Made by a program: the position numbers and the translations under genes
The notes under the pieces: model-generated
Database searches by the model: none
What the model saw: only the letters and a program-made list of their open reading frames with translations
Told to the model about the DNA's origin: nothing
From: Sulfurovum sp.
GTDB taxonomy: Bacteria; Campylobacterota; Campylobacteria; Campylobacterales; Sulfurovaceae
Reading direction: 5' to 3'
NCBI GenBank assembly: GCA_026193735.1
Contig: JAPHUJ010000061.1
Coordinates: 1-5,692 of the forward strand
Length of the DNA stretch: 5,692 nucleotides
In this document: piece by piece, positions 1 to 4,695 of the stretch
How positions within the stretch are numbered: position 1 is the first letter of the stretch
Layout: the number at the start of each line of letters is the position of its first letter

Positions 1-672
1 AGTAAGAAAAATCTTAAAATATTTGTTGAAAACGTCACTTTGGATAATGCTAATGACATATTACAAGACAAGTCAGGAAATGATAATGGATCACCAGATA
101 TAGGTATACATTATTTTGAAGAAGAAAATTGGATAAAATCCAGATATTCGATCGGTTTAGGGGGAATAGATCCTTTTGTGAAAGCCAGGTACAATATACC
201 TTTCAAAACCGATAAATGGCTTATAGATTTAGTTCAGTTATTTAAATATTCAACTGATAATAAATTTGAAGAAGATACAAATATTTACTTTGATAAGGAA
301 GTAGGTAAAAAGTCACTACTGAGAATACAGCTTTACCGGAAAACCCAAGAAGACATAGATGGTATGGACTATGCTCTTTCCCTCCAATATTATAAAGGAA
401 TAAAAAAATACACTGGCTATGGTATTGCACAATCTTTTTATGGTAACACAAAGTATCAGTATACAGTTGGCAATAGTGTCGAACCTTTTCAGTCAAAACC
501 ATATGGTGGTATCAACAGTTATGTCACAAGTTTAAGTTGGAGGGAAAATATTTTGCGTAAATGGTTTTATTATGAAGTTCGACCTTCTGTGAGTTTTGAT
601 AAACAGTATGATTATGAACCAAACTATAGGATTCGACTCTTTTTTGATTTTTATTTTGGAAAGTTTAATTAA
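1..672 (+). CDS. Outer-membrane beta-barrel-like protein of unknown function, 5'-truncated
   Basis: The reading frame is open from base 1 (S-K-K-N-L-K-I...) to the TAA at 670-672, so this is the C-terminal 223 residues of a longer protein. The TTG at 40 is only an internal codon. No catalytic motif or named domain is visible. The chain is rich in Tyr, Phe, Trp and charged residues with alternating patterns typical of beta strands, for example around SLLRIQLYRK, YALSLQYYKG and YRIRLFFDFYFG. It ends in an aromatic strand (FDFYFGKFN), as outer-membrane barrels often do. The segment with SWREN, a Trp-Phe pair and YEVRPSVSF resembles conserved hypothetical proteins of Proteobacteria that I take to be envelope barrels, but I cannot name the family. 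Any signal peptide would lie outside the window. It could instead be a soluble beta-sandwich. Coding status is secure; the location is an inference. Confidence 0.8.
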   Translation, partial: SKKNLKIFVENVTLDNANDILQDKSGNDNGSPDIGIHYFEEENWIKSRYSIGLGGIDPFVKARYNIPFKTDKWLIDLVQLFKYSTDNKFEEDTNIYFDKEVGKKSLLRIQLYRKTQEDIDGMDYALSLQYYKGIKKYTGYGIAQSFYGNTKYQYTVGNSVEPFQSKPYGGINSYVTSLSWRENILRKWFYYEVRPSVSFDKQYDYEPNYRIRLFFDFYFGKFN

Positions 673-709
673 ATTAAATAAATAAGACTATTTTTATCCT
701 ATTTAATTT
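671..709 (+). terminator. AT-rich inverted repeat after the barrel gene, possible weak terminator
   Basis: A perfect 10-bp inverted repeat (AAATTAAATA at 671-680, TATTTAATTT at 700-709) starts at the stop codon of the first gene and encloses a 19-nt loop with a T-rich stretch (690-697). It contains no G-C pairs, so a terminator role is only suggested by its position between two genes and by the T-rich surroundings. Confidence 0.3.
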
Positions 710-715
710 TACTTG

Positions 716-724
716 TGCTATAAT
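716..724 (+). promoter_or_regulatory. Extended -10 promoter of the superoxide reductase gene
   Basis: TGC followed by TATAAT (719-724) forms an extended -10 element. No clear -35 box is present; a T-rich stretch lies upstream, as is usual for Campylobacterota sigma-70 promoters. The expected transcript start near 731 gives a leader of about 25 nt, with the ribosome binding site AAGGA at 746-750, six bases before the ATG at 757. Confidence 0.6.
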
Positions 725-756
725 AAAATTCTCAAAACAATAAAAAAGGAAATAAT

Positions 757-1146
757 ATGCCAACAATTAACAAATACGTAGACATCAGCGAAATAGATAG
801 AGAAGCAAAAAAAGACCTTATAGATAGACACTCACCGTTTATCTCTTGTGCAGATACAGCAACTGCTGGTCAACCATTTGAAGTAACAGTTAAGATGGGT
901 AACGAATATACGCATCCTGATGACTTTGATCACTACATTGAGTCAATTACACTTTTTAACGGTGAAACAAAACTTGCTCAAGCTTCTTATGTTCCAGGTA
1001 CACTTGGTAACATCAAAGCGCACAACACAACTACATTTACCATTATCCCAACAGGTAAAAAACTTAAACTTGTTGCACATGGTTACTGTACTAAGCATGG
1101 TATCTGGGAAGGTACTGAAGTTGAAGTACCAGTAGTAGAAGCTTAA
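757..1146 (+). CDS. Class II superoxide reductase (neelaredoxin-type SORL protein)
   Basis: This 129-residue cytosolic iron protein is predicted to reduce superoxide to hydrogen peroxide with electrons from rubredoxin or a similar donor. Its length fits the single-domain class II family, which lacks the N-terminal desulforedoxin Fe(Cys)4 domain. The ligands of the Fe(His)4Cys centre are all visible: His25 (DRHSPF), His53 (YTHPDD), His59 (DHYIES), Cys111 and His114 (CTKHGIWE). The conserved Glu-Lys pair usually found before the first His is Asp23-Arg24 here, a conservative change that may affect catalysis or may be normal for this subgroup. The ATG at 757 has a good AAGGA site six bases upstream. 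The gene stands alone with its own promoter and a hairpin behind it. No rubredoxin or peroxidase gene is adjacent, so the electron donor and the enzyme removing the peroxide must be encoded elsewhere. Confidence 0.93.
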   Translation: MPTINKYVDISEIDREAKKDLIDRHSPFISCADTATAGQPFEVTVKMGNEYTHPDDFDHYIESITLFNGETKLAQASYVPGTLGNIKAHNTTTFTIIPTGKKLKLVAHGYCTKHGIWEGTEVEVPVVEA

Positions 1147-1155
1147 TATTCTTCA

Positions 1156-1182
1156 TGCAGTAAGGCTTTATAGCCTACTGCA
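1156..1182 (+). terminator. Hairpin downstream of the superoxide reductase gene, likely terminator
   Basis: TGCAGT plus AGGC pairs with GCCTACTGCA, giving a 10-bp stem with one bulged A and a TTTATA loop, ten bases after the stop codon. Position and stem strength suit an intrinsic terminator. However, the sequence right after it is not a clean T run (a TTTT lies about 17 bases further on), so it may act mainly as a 3'-end stabiliser. Confidence 0.5.
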
Positions 1183-1250
1183 CAAACTTATAAAAATACT
1201 TTTAGCACCTATTTAGCACTCATTATCATTCTACTCTAACCTATTTTAAA

Positions 1251-1293
1251 ATTAATAAAAGTTTTTCTCTCGTTTATTAATAGTGAAACTTTT
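1251..1293 (+). repeat. Two overlapping AT-rich inverted repeats
   Basis: ATTAATAAA (1251-1259) is the exact reverse complement of TTTATTAAT (1273-1281). AAAAGTTT (1257-1264) is the exact reverse complement of AAACTTTT (1286-1293). The two stems share bases 1257-1259, so they cannot both be fully paired. Given the base composition this may be chance. Confidence 0.4.
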
Positions 1294-1369
1294 TGAACAA
1301 GATAAATTTATCCATCATTATTTTTACAGAAAGAGTACCTAGAAGTGAATTTAGTTTACATGTAGTTAA

Positions 1370-1415
1370 ATCAATTTTTATAAAACCATTAAATATTCAT
1401 CTTTTGGACAAGGTA
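1370..1415 (+). repeat. Diverged direct repeat, copy 1
   Basis: Without gaps, this 46-base stretch matches bases 1551-1596 at 38 positions, a constant offset of 181. The shared core is ATCAA, then TTTTATAAAACCA, then ATATT and a CAAG motif. A further shared word, TTGTACCC, follows at 1449-1456 (copy 2: 1666-1673). Confidence 0.6.
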
Positions 1416-1482
1416 AGGAATTTACACTATAGAGAAATTTAATGGCTTTTGTACCCTTAAATATTATGTTGAAATAAATTTC

Positions 1483-1524
1483 AGTACAAAGTACTATATC
1501 ATGACATTGTCACATTCATGTCAT
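1483..1524. promoter_or_regulatory. Cluster of short dyads, possible operator
   Basis: Two dyads sit close together: AGTAC-AAA-GTACT (1483-1495), and ATGACAT (1501-1507) with its inverted copy ATGTCAT (1518-1524). Inside the second, TGAC-ATT-GTCA (1502-1512) forms a further palindrome, so TGACA/TGTCA half-sites occur three times. This looks like a site for a dimeric regulator, but no regulator gene is nearby and the target gene is unclear, since the ZIP start lies over 200 bp downstream. Confidence 0.35.
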
Positions 1525-1550
1525 ATTTATTTTAAAGAATTATATATTAG

Positions 1551-1596
1551 ATCAACTTTTATAAAACCAATACATATTTATCATTTGTGCAAGATA
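1551..1596 (+). repeat. Diverged direct repeat, copy 2
   Basis: This is the partner of 1370-1415 (38 of 46 positions identical). The distance to the shared word TTGTACCC is 36 bases longer here than in copy 1. The extra length falls in the region of the GC-rich hairpin at 1616-1646, as if copy 2 had gained that segment or copy 1 had lost it. Confidence 0.6.
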
Positions 1597-1615
1597 GTAA
1601 ATAAAATGATTACTT

Positions 1616-1674
1616 ACAAGCAAGGGGGTATCCTTGCAAAGCTTGTCAAGATACATTGTGCAAAATTGTACCCC
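1616..1674 (+). other. GC-rich segment with alternative RNA pairings upstream of the ZIP gene
   Basis: One fold pairs GCAAGG (1620-1625) with CCTTGC (1632-1637) and extends through ACAA (1616-1619) and TTGT (1643-1646) around a bulge. A competing fold pairs GGGG (1625-1628) with CCCC (1671-1674) and encloses TATCCTTG (1629-1636) pairing with CAAGATA (1647-1653), leaving one C bulged. These folds exclude each other. The patch stands out in an AT-rich region about 65 bp before the transporter start. It matches no riboswitch class I recognise, and it would be in the transporter mRNA only if transcription starts upstream of 1616. Confidence 0.35.
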
Positions 1675-1713
1675 TAAACCTTATTTTCTACATTTTTTAA
1701 ATTACATACTATC

Positions 1714-1722
1714 TGCTACAAT
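1714..1722 (+). promoter_or_regulatory. Possible extended -10 element of the ZIP gene
   Basis: TGC plus TACAAT (1717-1722) fits an extended -10 box. A transcript starting about seven bases later would have a leader of only about ten bases beginning at the AGGA site (1730-1733), which is short. Transcription from further upstream is equally possible. Confidence 0.4.
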
Positions 1723-1739
1723 AATGTATAGGATTTAAA

Positions 1740-2546
1740 ATGGAAAGTATCATACACTTATCAAATATCTGGCAAGGTACATTCGCTGGTATACTTATAG
1801 GTCTTATGACCTTCTTAGGTGCTATACCCCTACTTTTATTTAAAGATATAGACCAAAGAAAACAAGATTTACTACTTGGTATGAGTGGTGGGATCATGCT
1901 GGCTGCTACAACTTTTTCTTTACTTTTGCCCGCACTAAATGAAAGTAAAACTGTATTTGGTGTTTCACCTTTTTGGTCAGTGACCATCGTGTCTGTCTCT
2001 ATGCTTATGGGTATAGGGTTCATCAAAGTTGTGAGTCGATATTTTGATTTTGAATACTATATGCAGCTGCACTTGAAAAGTTCTTTAACTGGAAAAAGTG
2101 ATCTGGTCAAAAGAGTATGGATCTTTATATTTGCCATTACACTGCATAATTTTCCAGAAGGACTTGCTGTAGGTATGGGATATGGACAAGAAGACATCCA
2201 TAAAGCCTTTAGTTTGACTCTGGGTATAGGACTACAAGACATTCCTGAAGGTTTAGCAGTGGGGCTTGCGCTTTTAAGTATCGGATACAGTAAAAAGATC
2301 GCTATTATAGGTGTGGGTATCTCTGGAATTGTAGAAACTGTTTCAGCCATTTTAGGGGTATTTACCGTGAGTTATTTGGGCTTTATCCTTCCTCTAGGAT
2401 TGGCATTTGCTGCAGGAGCTATGTTTTATGTCATCATTTATGAGATCATACCTGACATTCAAAAGCACGGAAACAGAGATATGGCAGTCAATAGTCTTAT
2501 TGCCGGATTTATATTGATGATGTATCTTGATGTTACTTTGGGTTAA
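1740..2546 (+). CDS. ZIP-family divalent metal transporter (GufA/BbZIP type)
   Basis: This 268-residue inner-membrane protein is predicted to move divalent metal (zinc, perhaps also iron or manganese) into the cytoplasm. Eight hydrophobic segments can be placed at roughly 14-35, 43-66, 77-98, 126-148, 157-181, 186-210, 215-238 and 249-267. The binuclear metal site of the family is complete: His136, Asn137 and Glu140 in HNFPEG of segment 4; Gln166, Asp167 and Glu170 in QDIPEG of segment 5; and Glu199 in segment 6. Spacing between these residues agrees with the structurally known Bordetella ZIP as I remember it. That Gln-Asp variant in segment 5 distinguishes it from ZupT, which has His-Asn there. 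The loop between segments 3 and 4 has only one His, so no His-rich metal sensor is evident. The ATG at 1740 has AGGA six bases upstream. The metal actually carried cannot be read from the sequence. Confidence 0.92.
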   Translation: MESIIHLSNIWQGTFAGILIGLMTFLGAIPLLLFKDIDQRKQDLLLGMSGGIMLAATTFSLLLPALNESKTVFGVSPFWSVTIVSVSMLMGIGFIKVVSRYFDFEYYMQLHLKSSLTGKSDLVKRVWIFIFAITLHNFPEGLAVGMGYGQEDIHKAFSLTLGIGLQDIPEGLAVGLALLSIGYSKKIAIIGVGISGIVETVSAILGVFTVSYLGFILPLGLAFAAGAMFYVIIYEIIPDIQKHGNRDMAVNSLIAGFILMMYLDVTLG

Positions 2547-2561
2547 ATAACTACTGAATTG

Positions 2562-2615
2562 AAAGTATATTTTTTTACAACCATGAAATGGTTAATATCA
2601 AATGTAAATACTTTT
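2562..2615 (+). terminator. Compound AT-rich hairpin between the ZIP and Sel1 genes, possible terminator
   Basis: AAAGTA (2562-2567) pairs with TACTTT (2609-2614), TTTACA (2574-2579) pairs with TGTAAA (2603-2608), and inside lies AACCAT-GAA-ATGGTT (2579-2593, sharing base 2579). It begins about 15 bases after the ZIP stop codon and ends in TTTT. Stems are weak apart from the inner one, so termination is only possible. Confidence 0.35.
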
Positions 2616-2653
2616 AATTAAGAGCCATTAAGCTGAACCAAATACAGTGAAAG

Positions 2654-2659
2654 TATAAT
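2654..2659 (+). promoter_or_regulatory. -10 box of the Sel1-repeat gene
   Basis: A perfect TATAAT lies 25 bases before the preferred start at 2685, with no clear -35 box. A second TATAAT at 2666-2671 is too close to the start codon to serve the same gene with its ribosome binding site intact. Confidence 0.45.
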
Positions 2660-2672
2660 TTAAAATATAATG

Positions 2673-2679
2673 AAGGAAG
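2673..2679 (+). promoter_or_regulatory. Ribosome binding site fixing the Sel1 gene start at 2685
   Basis: AAGGAAG ends five bases before the ATG at 2685 and overlaps the codons that would follow the upstream in-frame ATG at 2670. The ATG at 2670 has no purine-rich site before it, and using it would put charged residues (MKEEE) in front of the signal peptide. Confidence 0.75.
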
Positions 2680-2684
2680 AAGAA

Positions 2685-3260
2685 ATGAAAAAATTACTAT
2701 CGGTAATAATGCTATTGAGCGGAATAAGTTTGAGTGCGGGTGAGTTTGAAGATAATCAAAAAGCTTGTGATAACAATGATACTAACGGCTGTTATGCTCT
2801 TGGATCTATGTATGATAAGGGATACAAATATGCAAAAGCGAAAGAATATTACACTAAAGCATGTGATGGCGGAAATGCTAATGCATGTGCAGATCTTGGG
2901 GTGATGTATGAACTTGCCAATGGTACGAAACAAGATTATACTAAGGCCATAGAACTCTATGTAAAAGCTTGTGATGCCGGAAGTGCTATCGGATGTACCA
3001 ATCTTGGTCATATGTATCAGTATGGTAAAGGAATAAAAGAAGATCACAGCAAAGCGGAAGAACTCTATTACAAGGGTTGTAAAGGTGGCAGTGGTTTAGG
3101 GTGTTATGATCTTGGGGTTTTGTATTATGAGGTGCAGGGTCCAGGTCATGACACTTCAGTTGTGAGAGCGCTTTTCCGTGAGGCTTGTGCTCTTGGTGAA
3201 ATGTTAGGATGCAAGAACCATAAGCTATTGTTAAAGAGTTATAGGAAGTTTGATAGGTAA
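2685..3260 (+). CDS. Secreted Sel1-like repeat, cysteine-rich (Hcp-like) protein
   Basis: The 191-residue product starts with a signal peptide (MKKLLSVIMLLSGISLSA, likely cleaved after Ala18), so it should act in the periplasm or outside the cell. The rest is Sel1-like helical repeats with hallmarks such as A-C-D-x-G-x-x-x-x-C and LGxMY. Ten cysteines form five C-x7-C pairs (28/36, 60/68, 96/104, 132/140, 168/176). The last four pairs recur exactly every 36 residues; the first interval is 32, so the first repeat is four residues short. In the Helicobacter cysteine-rich protein family such pairs form a disulfide within each repeat, which fits an oxidising compartment. Sel1 proteins usually serve as binding scaffolds. 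Some Hcp proteins bind penicillin-type compounds, but no catalytic claim can be made here. The upstream in-frame ATG at 2670 is disfavoured by the ribosome binding site. It is probably transcribed alone. Confidence 0.88.
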   Translation: MKKLLSVIMLLSGISLSAGEFEDNQKACDNNDTNGCYALGSMYDKGYKYAKAKEYYTKACDGGNANACADLGVMYELANGTKQDYTKAIELYVKACDAGSAIGCTNLGHMYQYGKGIKEDHSKAEELYYKGCKGGSGLGCYDLGVLYYEVQGPGHDTSVVRALFREACALGEMLGCKNHKLLLKSYRKFDR

Positions 3261-3470
3261 CTTTATACGTCTTAACAATAAACAGCACCAAAGAAGCAAG
3301 AGAGAAATCTCTGGCTTTCTCTACCAGTCAATACCCTTTTTATGTAAGCCTTGCTGCTCATCAACCTTCTCTTTTTTATAATCCTCAAGTGTAGTTTCAT
3401 CGCAGAATTTATTTTTAGATATAATTATTTACAAAACTATGCAGAAAGTAATTACAAAAGGTCTTCTTCA
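3261..3470. other. Intergenic region between the Sel1 and S41 genes
   Basis: The stretch holds a small imperfect hairpin (AAGC 3294-3297 with GCTT 3314-3317, inner AGAG 3301-3304 with CTCT 3309-3312) that might end the Sel1 transcript but lacks a T run. It also holds two TATAAT boxes (3377-3382 and 3420-3425). On the minus strand there is a short stop-free run of about 30 codons ending at a TAG at 3321-3323. Confidence 0.45.
3420..3425 (+). promoter_or_regulatory. -10 box of the S41 peptidase gene
   Basis: TATAAT lies about 45 bases before the preferred start at 3471, in an AT-rich setting with no strong -35 box. A second TATAAT at 3377-3382 is an alternative. Both lie upstream of the ATG at 3471 but inside the frame that a TTG start at 3351 would give, which supports the later start. 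Confidence 0.45.
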
Positions 3471-4658
3471 ATGACACATAAATTTCCCCTATTCTTTATA
3501 CTTTCTATCACTTTATTATTGAATTCTTGTGGTTCCAGTACTTCTTCAGATGAAGAAGTACAAATATTTTCTTTGGATGAGAAACAATTTTTACATAATT
3601 TATTTTTAAACGAATATTTATGGTACGACCAGGTAGCATCAAATGTAGATTATGCACAATTTACACAAGCACAGGAAATGATCAATGCACTGCGTAATGA
3701 TCCCCCTGACCAGTGGAGCTTCACCATGACACAACAGGAGTATACCGATTATACCAATCAAAAGACTGCAGGATTTGGATTTGGGTATAGAACTGATTTT
3801 TTCATTTATTATGTACGTATCAATGCACCAGCCTATGGAAAATTATTTCGAGGAGATCAGATTGTGGAAATTAATGGAGAATCTGTTACACACCTACTCC
3901 TAAGCCAGGCAAGCCAAAATCTGAATGTCCCAACTACCTTTACAATAGTAAGAGACGGGATTCCGATAGATGTCACTGTAACACCAAATGAATATAGTTT
4001 TAATGTATCACTGGGAAAAATAATAACACAAAGCACTCAAAAGGTAGGATACTTGCGTTATGACTCTTTTACAGAGAGTTCTGTTTCTGAATTTGAGAGT
4101 ATATTCACGACATTTTATAATGAAAATATAAATGAACTCGTGATAGATATGCGATACAACGGCGGTGGTTCAATCGCAACAGCCAGTGCTTTACTTGATA
4201 ACATTACCAATGCCTATGCCAGTCAAAGACAAATGTATCTGGACTGGAATGTAAATTATAAACAGAATAATTCCAGCTATGCATTTGAGGATGCCGATAT
4301 GCAAGATGGTAATGAACTTACTATGAAACGTGTCTTTTTTCTTACAACAAAAGATTCAGCCTCTGCCAGTGAAGCGGTTATCAATGCTCTTGTTCCTTAC
4401 CTCGGAGTGAGTAACATTATAACTGTTGGAGATGTTACACATGGAAAACCTGTGGGTATGACTGGTAGGGTTTATGGTATTAACTACTATTTTCTTATCA
4501 ATTTCTTTGTGAAAAATAATGCGGATGAAACCACTAGTTTTGATGGTATACCTACTACATGCATTGCTGAAGATGACATCACTCATATCATGGGTGATGA
4601 AAATGAAACGATGCTTTCTACCGCACTGTATTATATACAAAATAACTCATGTCCATAA
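3471..4658 (+). CDS. Lipoprotein S41-family serine peptidase (CtpA/Tsp-like) with PDZ domain
   Basis: The 395-residue product begins with a lipoprotein signal peptide ending in LLNSC (lipidated Cys20); Gly21 and Ser22 follow, with no retention Asp, so it is probably anchored in the outer membrane facing the periplasm. An N-terminal helical region (about 33-95, with YLWYDQV) precedes a PDZ domain (about 97-175, RGDQIVEINGESV). The S41 catalytic core (about 190-350) shows RYNGGGS at 228-234, the nucleophile Ser298 with Glu301 in DSASASE, and the general base Lys326 in THGKP. The C-terminal part has two cysteines (364 and 394) that could form a disulfide. Such enzymes cut periplasmic proteins near their C termini with a Ser-Lys dyad. 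The frame also stays open upstream to a TTG at 3351. The ATG at 3471 was chosen because it directly precedes the signal peptide and has AAAAGG nine bases upstream. Its substrate is unknown. Confidence 0.9.
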   Translation: MTHKFPLFFILSITLLLNSCGSSTSSDEEVQIFSLDEKQFLHNLFLNEYLWYDQVASNVDYAQFTQAQEMINALRNDPPDQWSFTMTQQEYTDYTNQKTAGFGFGYRTDFFIYYVRINAPAYGKLFRGDQIVEINGESVTHLLLSQASQNLNVPTTFTIVRDGIPIDVTVTPNEYSFNVSLGKIITQSTQKVGYLRYDSFTESSVSEFESIFTTFYNENINELVIDMRYNGGGSIATASALLDNITNAYASQRQMYLDWNVNYKQNNSSYAFEDADMQDGNELTMKRVFFLTTKDSASASEAVINALVPYLGVSNIITVGDVTHGKPVGMTGRVYGINYYFLINFFVKNNADETTSFDGIPTTCIAEDDITHIMGDENETMLSTALYYIQNNSCP

Positions 4659-4679
4659 GAGAACATATTAAGAGTTTTG

Positions 4680-4694
4680 GGAGTATAATACTCC
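4680..4694 (+). promoter_or_regulatory. Perfect palindrome over the start region of the uracil-DNA glycosylase gene
   Basis: GGAGTAT-A-ATACTCC is a perfect 15-base inverted repeat ending one base before the ATG at 4696. It contains a TATAAT (4684-4689) and the only Shine-Dalgarno-like word (GGGAG, 4679-4683), which lies 12 bases from the start, further than usual. As RNA, the arm would pair that word with CTCC next to the start codon. As DNA, it could be an operator over a -10 box. Neither role is demonstrated. Confidence 0.45.
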
Positions 4695-4695
4695 T

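Larger units (their letters stand above)
1183..1739. other. Long intergenic region without a recognisable gene
   Basis: I find no open frame here with coding character on either strand, and no tRNA or known riboswitch. The stretch is very AT-rich. It holds AT-rich inverted repeats (1251-1294), a diverged direct repeat (1370-1415 and 1551-1596), a cluster of short dyads (1483-1524), a GC-rich patch with alternative pairings (1616-1674) and the proximal promoter of the ZIP gene. It may contain a small RNA or a complex control region, but nothing seen here proves transcription. Confidence 0.6.

Noticed and set aside
40..42. TTG as the start of the first gene
   Set aside because: The same frame is open to the left edge and there is no ribosome binding site or signal peptide at that position; the gene is truncated by the window.
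1214..1236. Fur-box-like string (CATTATCATTCT) after the superoxide reductase gene
   Set aside because: Only about half of the Fur consensus is matched, it lacks the inverted second half, and it lies downstream of one gene and 500 bp before the next.
1616..1674. Known metal riboswitch (yybP-ykoY manganese or NiCo type) before the ZIP gene
   Set aside because: The conserved core sequences of these classes are not present, so no class was assigned.
1709..2026. Minus-strand ORF of 105 codons overlapping the ZIP gene
   Set aside because: It is a shadow of a clearly coding plus-strand gene with conserved metal-site motifs; its translation has no family character.
2670..2684. Upstream ATG start of the Sel1-repeat protein
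   Set aside because: The five extra residues overlap the ribosome binding site of the ATG at 2685 and weaken the signal peptide.
3276..3411. Minus-strand ORF of about 42 codons starting at an ATG near 3411
   Set aside because: The product is very Arg/Lys-rich with no recognisable features and no ribosome binding site, and the alternative minus-strand frame looks more protein-like.
3351..3470. N-terminal extension of the S41 peptidase from a TTG at 3351
   Set aside because: It would bury the lipoprotein signal peptide inside the protein and overlap the likely promoter; the ATG at 3471 gives a classical signal peptide with a ribosome binding site.
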